A DNA stretch of 52,451 nucleotides from Candidatus Woesearchaeota archaeon (GCA_018302105.1 JAGWAD010000006.1:1-52451), one strand, 5' to 3'. Positions 1 through 8,425 are shown, counted from the first letter of the stretch. The notes: generated by a model from the letters alone, not told the origin. A program made the numbers and translations.

Positions 1-2
1 CT

Positions 3-50
3 TTATGGCAGCCAACTGAAGAAGTTAAATTAATGCTTGGGATAGAATAG
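3..50 (+). CDS. C-terminal tail of a gene entering from the left edge
   Basis: Only the last 15 codons and a TAG stop are visible (tail LWQPTEEVKLMLGIE). The reading frame is open from the window edge. This is too short to assign a family. The next gene has its own TATA box, so this tail probably ends a separate transcript. Confidence 0.4.
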   Translation, partial: LWQPTEEVKLMLGIE

Positions 51-102
51 TTATTTTCATTTACAATTATATTTATAAATAAATAAGATCATTAATTATT
101 TT

Positions 103-462
103 ATGAGTGAAGATCTTGTTGCTAAACTTATTGAAGAAAAATTTAATGGAAAAAATTCTAATTGGCAAAAAGGACATTGGGGAAATTCTATAAATATTCT
201 ATTTTGTGAAGATGATATTGTTTTATATTATAAACAAATAGAAGATATTTTTGTTCAAAGAAAATCTAGAAAAAATAAAGAATTAATTCCTTTCCATTAC
301 AAATGTGAAAATGAAGCAAAGGTCTTATCAATATACTTTCCACCACTCGGAAGCAAACATCCAGGTGAAGGTTACGAAGGAAAAACAAATTATATGTTTT
401 ACTGTTTAGACTGCAATAGAAAGCCTGAATATGGTGAAATTCATGATATAATAATAAGATAG
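103..462 (+). CDS. hypothetical protein, 119 aa
   Basis: The family is not recognised. The protein is soluble in appearance, with aromatic-rich segments and a CLDC pair near residues 99-102 plus an upstream Cys near residue 68, so metal binding is possible but unproven. The start is supported by a TATA box (TTTATAAAT) at about 72-80, centred 27 nt before the ATG, the spacing expected for a leaderless archaeal transcript. It converges with the interrupted gene at 480-1119 and stands alone. Confidence 0.7.
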   Translation: MSEDLVAKLIEEKFNGKNSNWQKGHWGNSINILFCEDDIVLYYKQIEDIFVQRKSRKNKELIPFHYKCENEAKVLSIYFPPLGSKHPGEGYEGKTNYMFYCLDCNRKPEYGEIHDIIIR

Positions 463-479
463 GTTACAAAATTAAATTT

Positions 480-1119
480 TCATAATCTTAACCTTCTGAA
501 TGGTTCCTTATCTTTTAGTATTTCATTTATTAAAAATTTTCTTTCTACAGTAATCTGAGAATCTAATTTGTTTTTTATTATATAGAGAATATTTGTATTG
601 GCTTTTCTACCTTTCACCAAAACACAGCTTAGATCATAATATCCTAGAATCATTCTATTATTAATTTTAATGTCAAAAATTTCACCTGTACCAGATACAT
701 TAAAAATCAATTTATTGTCGTTTATAATTTTTCCTTTATAATTATTTAATTTATCTGAATTTACTAATTCCCAATAAAAAAAATATGGAAAATCTGGTTT
801 CTTATCTAATGTTACCTTTGCTTTAAATATATCATCAACATTCCAGATTGTTTTTTTTGGTGCCTCAATCTGCAATTTATATTTTGCAAGGTTTGATCTA
901 TTTAATAATAAATATATACGTGTATTTTTTAGATCATTATCACCAAAGGGTATACTTTTTCTTTCATTGCTTACCGGAATTATTATTAAGCTATCAAATA
1001 GTGCCTTTAAGTCTTCTATTTTATAAGTTTTAATAAACCAAGAGAATTATTTCTTTTTCTCTGCAATTTGTTAGATTTTTAGAAGCTAATTCAAAAAATT
1101 CTTCGCTCTTTTTACTCAT
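480..1119 (-). pseudogene. hypothetical gene interrupted by a frameshift
   Basis: A 29-codon frame opens with ATG at 1119 (MSKKSEEFFELASKN...) and stops at 1030. In another frame coding continues without a start codon (KIEDLKALFDSL...) into the open frame ending at 480, whose own first possible start is a TTG at 875 (LQIEAPKK...). A TATA-like TTAATAAATAG lies about 25 nt before the ATG at 1119, arguing that 1119 is the true start and that the gene of about 210 codons is broken near 1030-1065. The family is not recognised. A sequence indel error would look the same. If only 480-875 is translated, it gives a 131-residue protein. Confidence 0.5.
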
Positions 1120-1204
1120 AAAGAAAAAATAACTCTATTTATTAAGACTTTCCATGAAAGTTAACACCGTTAACTATTTAAACTCGTTTCTTATTATAAT
1201 CTAT

Positions 1205-1561
1205 ATGGAAACACCGCAAGAATTAGAAGTATGGTATATAATACCTGCTTTAAGAAGAGAATTGACAAGTTCAATGAAAATATCAGGATTAAAACAAGTA
1301 GAAATAGCCAACAAATTAGGATTAACTAAATCAGCAGTTACTCAATATTTAAACCATAAAAGAGCAAGTGAATTAGCATTCAATAATAAAATAAAAGATG
1401 CAATCAATGAATCTTCAAAAAGAATAAGAAACAAATTAGACGCAATAAGAGAAATACAATTATTATTAAACTTAACAAGACAAGAAAGAGTAGTTTGTGA
1501 ATTACATAAAAAATTAGACAAAGATTTTAATGGTTGTGAGGTTTGTTATGACCAAAAATGA
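1205..1561 (+). CDS. HTH transcriptional regulator with C-terminal Cys/His cluster (COG2522-like)
   Basis: This is an archaeal helix-turn-helix regulator. An N-terminal segment beginning METPQELEVWYIIPALRREL is followed by an HTH at about residues 30-55 (KQVEIANKLGLTKSAVTQYL). The tail holds C-E-L-H and C-E-V-C, a Cys3/His cluster able to bind a metal or Fe-S cluster. I chose the ATG at 1205 because homologous proteins typically begin with this segment; an upstream in-frame ATG at 1154 adds 17 unlikely residues. The stop overlaps the cysteine desulfurase ATG by 4 nt, so the two genes are co-transcribed. I infer a sensor of Fe-S or sulfur status controlling its own operon; ligand and targets are not visible. 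Confidence 0.8.
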   Translation: METPQELEVWYIIPALRRELTSSMKISGLKQVEIANKLGLTKSAVTQYLNHKRASELAFNNKIKDAINESSKRIRNKLDAIREIQLLLNLTRQERVVCELHKKLDKDFNGCEVCYDQK

Positions 1562-2727
1562 AAAAAGAAATCTATTTGGATAATGCAGCAGCTACAAGTG
1601 TTCATAATGAAGTAAAACAGGAAATGTTAAAATATTTTGATTTAAATTATGGAAATCCTTCTAGTATTCATTCTAAGGGTTTGGAAGCTAAAAATGCTAT
1701 AGAAAAATCAAGAGAGACAATAGCAACTATTTTTAATTGTAAACCAGAAGAAATAATCTTTACTTCAGGAGGAACTGAAAGTATAAATTTAGCATTAAAA
1801 GGTATTGCAAAATCAATGAAAAATAAAGGGAATCACATAATAACAAGTAAAGTAGAACATCAGGCAGTATTGAAGACTTGTGAATATTTGGAAAAATACG
1901 AAAATTGTAGAATTACATATTTAGATGTTGATAAATTTGGAATGGTAAATCCTAAAGATGTAGAATCTGCAATATGCGATAATACAATCCTTGTCTCAAT
2001 TATGTATGCAAATAATGAAATAGGGACAATAAATCCAATAGAAGAAATAGCAAAAATAACAAGAAAATATAATATTTATTTCCATACAGATGCATGTCAG
2101 GCTGCAGGATACTGTAATTTAGAAATAAAAAAATTAGGCGTTGATATGCTGAGTTTAAATGGAAGTAAAATTTATGGACCAAAAGGCATTGGCATATTAT
2201 ACGTCAAAAGCAATATCAAATTAGTTCCAATTTTACATGGTGGTGGACAGGAAAACAATTTAAGAAGCGGAACTGAAAATGTAATGAATATCGTTGGATT
2301 TGCTAAAGCATTAGAAATTTCACAATATAAAAGATTAGAAGAAACTGAAAGATTAACTAGACTAAGGAAACAATTAATTAATGGCATAGTATCGCAAATC
2401 ACTAATTCAGGTTTAAACGGCCATCCAACAAAAAGACTGCCAAACAATATTAATATTAGCTTTGAAGATGTTGATGCTGAAGCAGTTATTCTTTACTTAA
2501 ATGAATACAAAATTTATGCTTCAATAGGTAGTGCTTGTGCAAATAATGAAAAAAATGAAAGTCATGTCTTGAATGCAATGCATAAATCTGATAACATCGA
2601 TAGTGTTAGATTTACCTTAGGAAAAGATACAACAAAAGAAGATATAGAAAAAGTTTTAGATGTATTGCCCAATATTATTAATAGTTTAAGAAAAATTAAA
2701 GAAACAATAAAGATAAAGAAGAAATGA
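1558..2727 (+). CDS. iscS: Cysteine desulfurase (NifS/IscS family)
   Basis: This PLP enzyme releases sulfur from cysteine as an enzyme-bound persulfide for Fe-S clusters and tRNA thiolation. Visible marks are the N-terminal YLDNAAAT, TSGGTESINLALKG, the cofactor-aspartate stretch HTDACQAAGY, the PLP lysine in GSKIYGPKG, and the catalytic cysteine loop GSACANN near residue 325. Length (389 aa) is normal. The residue before the PLP lysine is Ser where many family members have His. It is the middle gene of a three-gene set with 4-nt overlaps on both sides: HTH regulator upstream, Cys-rich small protein downstream. No IscU or SufB scaffold is adjacent, so the acceptor is elsewhere or is the small protein. 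Confidence 0.95.
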   Translation: MKKEIYLDNAAATSVHNEVKQEMLKYFDLNYGNPSSIHSKGLEAKNAIEKSRETIATIFNCKPEEIIFTSGGTESINLALKGIAKSMKNKGNHIITSKVEHQAVLKTCEYLEKYENCRITYLDVDKFGMVNPKDVESAICDNTILVSIMYANNEIGTINPIEEIAKITRKYNIYFHTDACQAAGYCNLEIKKLGVDMLSLNGSKIYGPKGIGILYVKSNIKLVPILHGGGQENNLRSGTENVMNIVGFAKALEISQYKRLEETERLTRLRKQLINGIVSQITNSGLNGHPTKRLPNNINISFEDVDAEAVILYLNEYKIYASIGSACANNEKNESHVLNAMHKSDNIDSVRFTLGKDTTKEDIEKVLDVLPNIINSLRKIKETIKIKKK

Positions 2728-2975
2728 AAATGGAAAGTTATAATGTAAAAAAGAACAATGAATATAAAACTTCTAATAGCTATGCTCCTCTAAATATATC
2801 AAATAATACTTATGGTTCTGATCAAAACACAAACATTAGTCTAACAATTTATTCTTCAAATGACGCACAGCCAAAAATAAACAGGAAAAGTAAATGCCCA
2901 AGAGGAGCTATTTTAGGTGAAATAGGAACTTGTTGTGGCTTAAATTGTACAAGAGCCTGTGCTATTGCGGATTAA
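2724..2975 (+). CDS. Small Cys-rich protein in the cysteine desulfurase operon
   Basis: An 83-residue protein that I do not recognise. The first 55 residues are polar and Asn/Ser/Thr-rich. The last 27 carry five cysteines (C, CC, C, C) between KCPRGAILGEIG and RACAIAD. The ATG overlaps the desulfurase stop (ATGA), implying coupled expression. The Cys-rich end could accept sulfur, hold a metal or cluster, or be a modified peptide; none of these is demonstrated. A second ATG two codons in is an alternative start. Confidence concerns the gene, not its function. Confidence 0.65.
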   Translation: MKMESYNVKKNNEYKTSNSYAPLNISNNTYGSDQNTNISLTIYSSNDAQPKINRKSKCPRGAILGEIGTCCGLNCTRACAIAD

Positions 2976-3030
2976 TTTATTTTTTAGGAAAGTTTATAAA
3001 TTTTTTATTTACTTTATAGTAAATACTAAG

Positions 3031-3360
3031 ATGGTAAGAATAATATTACATACAGAATATTTTTTCACAGAAGGATTAAAATTAGATACAGATAGTTTAG
3101 AAAAGTTAGAAAAAACTGCAGAAAGATACAAAGAAATTTCAGAATTAATAAGAAATGTTCCACCTCTTGGAAAACTTCCAGAAGGAATTAACATAATACA
3201 CAGATACGCTGAACTATCCAATTATAACAAAAATAATCGAAATCCAACATTGGCTCTAAGAGATTTTTATAGAGTTAAAGATAATAAAGAATTATTAGCT
3301 GGAAAACGCGCACCTTTAAGCGAATTTAAGAGTTTAGTAGAGAGATTAGAGTTACAATAA
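3031..3360 (+). CDS. hypothetical protein, 110 aa
   Basis: Not recognised. A soluble, helix-rich protein beginning MVRIILHTEYFFTEGLKL. The ATG at 3031 is preferred over the longer open frame from 2959 because a TATA-like TTTATAAATTTT lies just upstream at about 2995-3006 and the extra N-terminal residues would be translated from the promoter. It is convergent with the nuclease gene at 3363, with only 2 nt between the stops. Confidence 0.65.
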   Translation: MVRIILHTEYFFTEGLKLDTDSLEKLEKTAERYKEISELIRNVPPLGKLPEGINIIHRYAELSNYNKNNRNPTLALRDFYRVKDNKELLAGKRAPLSEFKSLVERLELQ

Positions 3361-3362
3361 GA

Positions 3363-4223
3363 TTATTCTTTTTTAATCTGTACTAAATCTACAACATCAT
3401 TAGAATTATCAAAATCATTTAATTTTTTAATACCAAAACAAATATCATAAAAGCTGCATTGCCCATTTCTCCATTTACAATAAAACCCGGGATTTTTTTC
3501 ATAATTTTTTATATCATCACTTTCAGTGTTTATTTGTATTAATTCACATTGTTTAATAGCATTTGCAACCATATCGGGAGTGACATCAATAAATTTTTTT
3601 GTTCCGTGTCTCAAAAAATGTAATCCGACTTTATTTGGAAATTTCCCATAAGATTCATTAAATAACAAACTATATATTGATAATTGTAAAAGATAATCAT
3701 CAGATAAAACATCCTTTGAACTTGTTTTATAATCTATTATAAAAATTTGGTCATTCATTTTTAATATACAATCAATATAACCCTGAACTTGGTATTTATC
3801 AGAAGAAAGATAAACCTCAGTTTTAGGTTTTAATTTATTAAAAGCTTCAGAAAAATCCATATTATGAGATTTTAATTCCTGTATAAAATCAATTAAAAAA
3901 TTTTGAAGCATAAAAAGGGATTCAGTATAATATTTTCTTATAGTTTCTTTATCATTTTCTAATTTTAAAAGTTCAATTAAAGATTCAGACCATGTAACAT
4001 TAAACAAATTAAGTAAATAATGCTTTAATTCTAATTCATAATTAGATTTGTTAATATTAGTAATGTCAATTTTAAAAAATCTTTCTAGTGTAGTGTGTAC
4101 TGCTTTTCCTGTTAATGTTGCAATGCTTTCTCTTTTCGGAAGATTTAATTTATAAGAATAATAATACTTTCTTTTACAGGTATTAAATGTATTAATTGAA
4201 CTTGCAGATTCCAGTCTTGTCAT
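3363..4223 (-). CDS. RecB-family PD-(D/E)XK nuclease with probable Fe-S cysteines (Cas4-like)
   Basis: The nuclease core is visible as GYIDCIL followed by IFIIDYKTSS, the D...D-x-K pattern of RecB/Cas4-type exonucleases. One Cys lies near the N terminus (NTCKRKYYYSY) and three near the C terminus (FYCKWRNGQCSFYDIC), the split arrangement of a [4Fe-4S] cluster in Cas4 and AddB. No CRISPR array or cas gene is in the window, so a general DNA-processing role is likelier than spacer acquisition. I chose MTRLESASS at 4223, preceded by AGAGGGAAA; an in-frame ATG at 4268 lies about 25 nt from the shared TATA box and is a real alternative. Confidence 0.85.
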   Translation of the reverse strand: MTRLESASSINTFNTCKRKYYYSYKLNLPKRESIATLTGKAVHTTLERFFKIDITNINKSNYELELKHYLLNLFNVTWSESLIELLKLENDKETIRKYYTESLFMLQNFLIDFIQELKSHNMDFSEAFNKLKPKTEVYLSSDKYQVQGYIDCILKMNDQIFIIDYKTSSKDVLSDDYLLQLSIYSLLFNESYGKFPNKVGLHFLRHGTKKFIDVTPDMVANAIKQCELIQINTESDDIKNYEKNPGFYCKWRNGQCSFYDICFGIKKLNDFDNSNDVVDLVQIKKE

Positions 4224-4289
4224 TTTCCCTCTTTTTAAATTAAACAAAATTTTTCTATTAATTAACATTTCTATTTTAAAATAATAATC

Positions 4290-4300
4290 TTTATATATTA
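4290..4300. promoter_or_regulatory. Shared divergent TATA box
   Basis: TTTATATATTA is nearly symmetric. It sits 25 nt before the ATG at 4318 (plus strand) and about 25-30 nt before the ATG at 4268 on the minus strand. One TATA box could therefore serve both the Nudix-lectin gene and the RecB-like nuclease. Confidence 0.6.
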
Positions 4301-4317
4301 ATTTATCCTGATTTTTT

Positions 4318-5253
4318 ATGGAGGAATTAATAGCTGAAGTTGATGAAAATGATAATATAATTGCTATTAGAAATAGAAAAGAACCAAAAGAAAAATCATT
4401 CTTACATAGAGTAGTTCTGATAATGGCAAAAACAGAAAATAATAAGTTTGTATTTTCAAGAAGGGCGAAAAATGAATTTCCTTTTCTAGATGTTTGGTGT
4501 TGTGCTATAGGTGGCAAGGTTAGGTATAACGAAACAAAAGAAGAAGAAGCATTAAGGGAAATAGAAGAAGAAGCAGGCAATATAAAAGAAAGTAAAGATG
4601 AAAAGTTTTGGCTTAATTCTGGTGCATACCTGTTGAATAAAGACAATAATATAATGTCCACAATTCAGGGAGAACTCGAAAAAGATTCAAAATGGAGAAT
4701 TTCTTATTATGATTATAATCCAGAAGATACAGATAATGGATTCCACCCACAAAATATATTTAGATTAATAACAAAAAGCAAGTGGAAAAATTTTCAGCAA
4801 CAAGTTTATTTTAAAATCATAAGAGATAATTTAAGTAACTCTAAAAAAAGAGAAGAATCAAATGGATTATTGCTTTTTATGCATTATGAAGACCAGGATA
4901 ATTCTTATTATGCAGGAATAAGAGTAGATGGTGCTGCAGTAATAAAGAAAAAAGAAGAAGGAAAATATTATTTAATGTCCTATAAAAAAATCTTCAAAGG
5001 AGAATATAACAGGGAGAAAAATCCAGGCTTATTGCCAAAAAATGAATGGATTGGTCTAAGAACACAAATATTGAATAATGAAGACAATACAATTACTATT
5101 AAGCTTTATATAGAAAATAAAGAAAAAAAATGGGACTTAATATTAGAAGCTTTAGACGATGGTTTTACTTATGGCAGATCAGTGATAGATGGAGGAATAA
5201 GGACTGATTTTATGGATGTAGAATTTAAAGATTATAAGACTAGAAAATTATAG
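4318..5253 (+). CDS. Nudix-box protein fused to a concanavalin/LamG-like domain
   Basis: Residues 1 to about 90 resemble a Nudix hydrolase of the isopentenyl-diphosphate-isomerase or YfcD type, with a clear Nudix box: G, five residues, E, seven residues, then REIEEEAG (residues about 62-85). The strands and helix that normally complete a Nudix fold after the box are not evident. Instead about 215 residues look like a concanavalin-type beta-sandwich of the LamG/glucanase kind (NGLLLFMHYED, YYAGIRVDG, NEWIGLRTQIL, MDVEFKDYK). Function is uncertain: it may be a truncated Nudix serving as a module or a chimera. The start is fixed by a TATA box 25 nt upstream. Its last 6 nt overlap the convergent exchanger gene. 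Confidence 0.75.
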   Translation: MEELIAEVDENDNIIAIRNRKEPKEKSFLHRVVLIMAKTENNKFVFSRRAKNEFPFLDVWCCAIGGKVRYNETKEEEALREIEEEAGNIKESKDEKFWLNSGAYLLNKDNNIMSTIQGELEKDSKWRISYYDYNPEDTDNGFHPQNIFRLITKSKWKNFQQQVYFKIIRDNLSNSKKREESNGLLLFMHYEDQDNSYYAGIRVDGAAVIKKKEEGKYYLMSYKKIFKGEYNREKNPGLLPKNEWIGLRTQILNNEDNTITIKLYIENKEKKWDLILEALDDGFTYGRSVIDGGIRTDFMDVEFKDYKTRKL

Positions 5254-6186
5254 TAAAAAATTTCTTGCCGAAAGTTCTACTATTAAATAAAGAATATAAA
5301 AACCTATTAAATAAATTGCTTCTCTTTTTGTTATCTGCCTGCCAGTTTTTATAAAAATTATAACTAATAATCCAGAAATAAACATAAAAGATCCTGCTAT
5401 ATAAATTAATAATGGATCAAAATCAAACGGATTAATTAAAGCTAATATACCAATAATTAATGTCGCATCAATTATCACAGTTCCAAGAAGATCACCCAAT
5501 GCTAAAGTATTATGATTTCTTTTTACTGCTTTTATAGAAAAAAGCATTTCAGGCAAACAAACGCCTATAGAAAAGACTACAAGCCCAATTAATAATGGAG
5601 GAAAATTTATATCTTCAGCAAACTTAACACCAAATTCAACAGTATAATAAGCAGCAGTCAATAAAAAAGCCAGGCTTATTAATAACAAAAATGAGTTCTT
5701 TATATATTTATTTTGATGATCTGTTTTTTTAAATCTACTCCCTTCTATATATAGACTTATAAAGAAAATTATACAGCTTATAATCAGTATTAAACCATCT
5801 ATCCTCGAAAAATGAGCATCAAAACCCAATAAAACTGGAAGTAATAATAAAATAAGGTAAACAAAATCTTTTCTTAATATCTTGCTTTGAATTGTTAATC
5901 CATCCCTTTTGGAAAGTAAAACTACAATTCCAAGCACTAAAGTTAAGTCAGTTATATTTGAACCGATTAAAGTTCCGAGTCCAAGTTCTGGCACGCCTTT
6001 TAAAGAAGAAACTATTGAAATAGTTGTTTCTGGAAATACTGAAATTACAGCAACTATAAAAAAACTTATTAAAAACTCAGACATCCTTAATGATCTTGCT
6101 AGCCTTGAAGAATAGGTTATAGAATATTCTGCACTTTTTATTAGTAAAAATAACATTATTAAAAATAATAGTAAGTTTATTATCAT
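5248..6186 (-). CDS. Sodium/calcium exchanger family membrane protein (CaCA)
   Basis: An integral membrane antiporter of about 10 helices. Both alpha repeats are present: SVFPETTISIVSSLKG followed by LGTLIGSNITDLTLVLG near residues 50-85, and GVCLPEMLFSIKAVKRN followed by LGDLLGTVIIDATLIIG in the second half. The Pro-Glu pairs are the ion-coordinating positions in this family. Length (312 aa) matches YrbG-type prokaryotic exchangers. The first repeat has SVF where GTS is usual. The cation is unproven. It is a monocistronic unit. Confidence 0.9.
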   Translation of the reverse strand: MIINLLLFLIMLFLLIKSAEYSITYSSRLARSLRMSEFLISFFIVAVISVFPETTISIVSSLKGVPELGLGTLIGSNITDLTLVLGIVVLLSKRDGLTIQSKILRKDFVYLILLLLPVLLGFDAHFSRIDGLILIISCIIFFISLYIEGSRFKKTDHQNKYIKNSFLLLISLAFLLTAAYYTVEFGVKFAEDINFPPLLIGLVVFSIGVCLPEMLFSIKAVKRNHNTLALGDLLGTVIIDATLIIGILALINPFDFDPLLIYIAGSFMFISGLLVIIFIKTGRQITKREAIYLIGFYILYLIVELSARNFLL

Positions 6187-6262
6187 TATTAATTTCCTCT
6201 TTTATAATTATATAATTACATTTTTTTATTAACCTTGCGTTTCCAGATTTTAAAACATAAAC

Positions 6263-6272
6263 TTTTAAATAG
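6263..6272 (+). promoter_or_regulatory. TATA box of trxB
   Basis: TTTTAAATAG is centred 26 nt before the ATG at 6293, so the transcript is probably leaderless. This favours MDKYD as the N terminus over a TTG three codons upstream. Confidence 0.55.
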
Positions 6273-6292
6273 TAATAATTATTTTGAAATTT

Positions 6293-7219
6293 ATGGATAA
6301 ATATGATATAATAATTATAGGGTCAGGCCCAGCTGGATACACTGCTGCTATTTATGCTGTAAGAGCCAATTTAAATGTTCTGATTATTGGTGGGTCAAAA
6401 CCAGGTGGACAATTAATGATAACAACAGATGTAGAAGATTTTCCTGGTTTTAGAAAAATCCAAGGACCTGAATTAATGAAAAAAATGAGAGAACATACTT
6501 TATCATTTGGAGTTAAAATTATTGATGAAGATGTAATATCTGTAGATTTTAAAAAACAGCCTTTCAGATTAAAAACAGATGATAAAGAATTTGAAGCTAA
6601 ATCTGTAATAATTGCTACTGGAGCTTCTGCAAAATGGTTAAATATCGAATCTGAAAAAAGATTAATTGGAAAAGGAGTTTCAGCTTGTGCTGTCTGCGAT
6701 GGATTCTTTTTCCGTAATAAAGATGTAGCTATTATAGGAGCTGGAGATACAGCATTAAGAGAAGCACTATACTTGGCAGGAATTTGCAAAACAGTTACAA
6801 TAATTCACAGAAATGGGGAATTAAAAGCTCAAAAAGTCTTGCAGGAAAGGGCATTTAATACTAAAAATATAAAATTCTTAGCTGATTCAGCAATACAGGA
6901 ATTTATTGGAGAAAATAAATTAGAATTTGTAAAATTTAAAAATTTAAAAACAAATAAAATCTCAGAATTAAAAGTGGATGGAGCATTTGTTGCAATAGGT
7001 CATACACCAAATACTTTATTTTTAAAAAACCAATTAAAATTAGATAATAGTAGTTATATAGTAGTTCATGATAATATAAAAACTTCTGTTGAAGGAATAT
7101 TTGCAGCAGGCGATGTTCACGATTTTAAATATCAGCAGGCTATAACAGCTGCAGGTGCAGGTTGCATGGCAGCAATGGAATCAAAGGAATTCATTGAAAA
7201 TCTAAAACATAAGAAATAA
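6293..7219 (+). CDS. trxB: Thioredoxin reductase (FAD, NADPH)
   Basis: This flavoenzyme passes electrons from NAD(P)H to a thioredoxin-type disulfide carrier. Visible marks are the FAD Rossmann motif IGSGPAGYTAAIYAVRAN at residues 8-25, ATGASA, the redox-active pair CAVCDGFF near residue 132, the second dinucleotide fold IGAGDTALREALYL, and the C-terminal FAD motif GIFAAGDVHD. Length (308 aa) is normal. No thioredoxin gene is adjacent. It is monocistronic with its own TATA box and convergent with the gene at 7232. Confidence 0.96.
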   Translation: MDKYDIIIIGSGPAGYTAAIYAVRANLNVLIIGGSKPGGQLMITTDVEDFPGFRKIQGPELMKKMREHTLSFGVKIIDEDVISVDFKKQPFRLKTDDKEFEAKSVIIATGASAKWLNIESEKRLIGKGVSACAVCDGFFFRNKDVAIIGAGDTALREALYLAGICKTVTIIHRNGELKAQKVLQERAFNTKNIKFLADSAIQEFIGENKLEFVKFKNLKTNKISELKVDGAFVAIGHTPNTLFLKNQLKLDNSSYIVVHDNIKTSVEGIFAAGDVHDFKYQQAITAAGAGCMAAMESKEFIENLKHKK

Positions 7220-7231
7220 TTCTATTCTAAT

Positions 7232-7774
7232 TTAAATTCCTTCTGCAAAACTTAGTGAATCTTTGTATCTCTCTTCCCTTACTATAAGTCTATAAACTTT
7301 ATCAGATATATTTTGTCTTGACTTAATCTCTTTAAAATAATAATATCCAATATCATGAAAATCAGTAATTCCTCCCAAACCCCTTATACTAGATTTATAA
7401 TAATCAAATAATAACCTGTCTTTTAACAAATCTTCAGGTTTTATTATTTTATCCAATTCTTTAGCTTCAAGTACATTTCTTATATCATCCAGTGTGTAAA
7501 TTCCCCTCTGCATTTTCATACCAAACATTCTAAATATACCAAATGAGTGGGGAATCTTATCATCCAAAAATAATTGTGCTAAATTTTTATCTATAATTAA
7601 TCTTCTTGCATAAGGTTCTTCATCTGGTAAAGTTGCAATAGAAATACCTAAAGCCATTGCTAATTCATCTCTAGGAAAAAATTGTTGGGTCAGAAAAAAA
7701 TTACTAACTCTTTCTAAGCCACCGGATAAATAAGCTTTTTCATCATTTGAATAATTTACATATTCATGAAACAT
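7232..7774 (-). CDS. hypothetical protein, 180 aa
   Basis: Not recognised. A soluble protein starting MFHEYVNYSNDEKAYLSGG, charged and mostly helical, with no membrane segment or Cys motif. A TATA-like run (CTTTTATATTTTT) lies about 20-30 nt upstream on the minus strand, supporting the start and a separate transcript from the gene at 7809. Confidence 0.7.
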   Translation of the reverse strand: MFHEYVNYSNDEKAYLSGGLERVSNFFLTQQFFPRDELAMALGISIATLPDEEPYARRLIIDKNLAQLFLDDKIPHSFGIFRMFGMKMQRGIYTLDDIRNVLEAKELDKIIKPEDLLKDRLLFDYYKSSIRGLGGITDFHDIGYYYFKEIKSRQNISDKVYRLIVREERYKDSLSFAEGI

Positions 7775-7808
7775 ATAACTAACATAAAAGAAAAATATAA
7801 AAGCCTAT

Positions 7809-8390
7809 CTAATGGCTACAACCACAGCCAGAATCACAACCATTAGATTTTTTTAAGCTAGCTTTAATTTTAAATCCAGCACCATTTTTATCTTCGATAT
7901 AATCAATGTTTATATCACTTAATTTATTTAATATCATTGTATTAACATAAAGATCAATTCCATTATTATTTAAAACAATTTCATCACTTTCAACATGGTC
8001 AGCAAATTCTAAAGTATAACTTAATTCATCTCTACAACAGTCACCACCAGAACTAATGCCTAAACGTAATCCACAATCAGTTTTATTCTCTTCTTTCATA
8101 AATTCTTTTAATTTTACAACAGCATTATCACTTATTATAAATTTCTTTTCTTCTTTAGGAGTATTTGCAACAGCTTCATTTAATTCGTTCATCATATTGT
8201 CTAATGTTTCTTCTGGCATTCCATGGCTTAAGCATCCTTGTTCGATAGTTTCATAAGGATTAACACCGCAACCAACACAATGCAAACCATAACCAATCAT
8301 TATTTCTGCTAAAAAGGGATATTTTGCAATAACTTCCCCAATAGTCATATCTTTAGTTAAAATTTCTGTTTGAGTTTCAGTCTTTTCCAT
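7809..8390 (-). CDS. DUF1858 (HCP-like redox) domain fused to an IscA/HesB-type Fe-S carrier
   Basis: Residues about 12-70 match the DUF1858 hybrid-cluster-associated domain: MTIGEVIAKYPFLAEIM, then GLHCVGCGVNPYETIEQGC with its CxxC. Residues about 85-193 match the HesB/IscA A-type carrier fold (FIISDNAVVKLKEFM, GLRLGISSGGDCCRDEL, NNGIDLYVN, GAGFKIKASL) and end in NGCDSGCGCSH, the usual carrier CGC. The cysteine expected in mid-domain appears as CC in GGDCC. I infer assembly or transfer of an Fe-S cluster, with the N-terminal dithiol as a redox or cluster partner. It is monocistronic. Confidence 0.88.
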   Translation of the reverse strand: MEKTETQTEILTKDMTIGEVIAKYPFLAEIMIGYGLHCVGCGVNPYETIEQGCLSHGMPEETLDNMMNELNEAVANTPKEEKKFIISDNAVVKLKEFMKEENKTDCGLRLGISSGGDCCRDELSYTLEFADHVESDEIVLNNNGIDLYVNTMILNKLSDINIDYIEDKNGAGFKIKASLKKSNGCDSGCGCSH

Positions 8391-8425
8391 AAAAATTAAA
8401 AGTTCACAATAGTTAATAAATGTTT

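Noticed and set aside
3363-4661. Nuclease N terminus extended to 4661
   Set aside because: The extension is antisense to the Nudix domain and crosses the shared TATA box.
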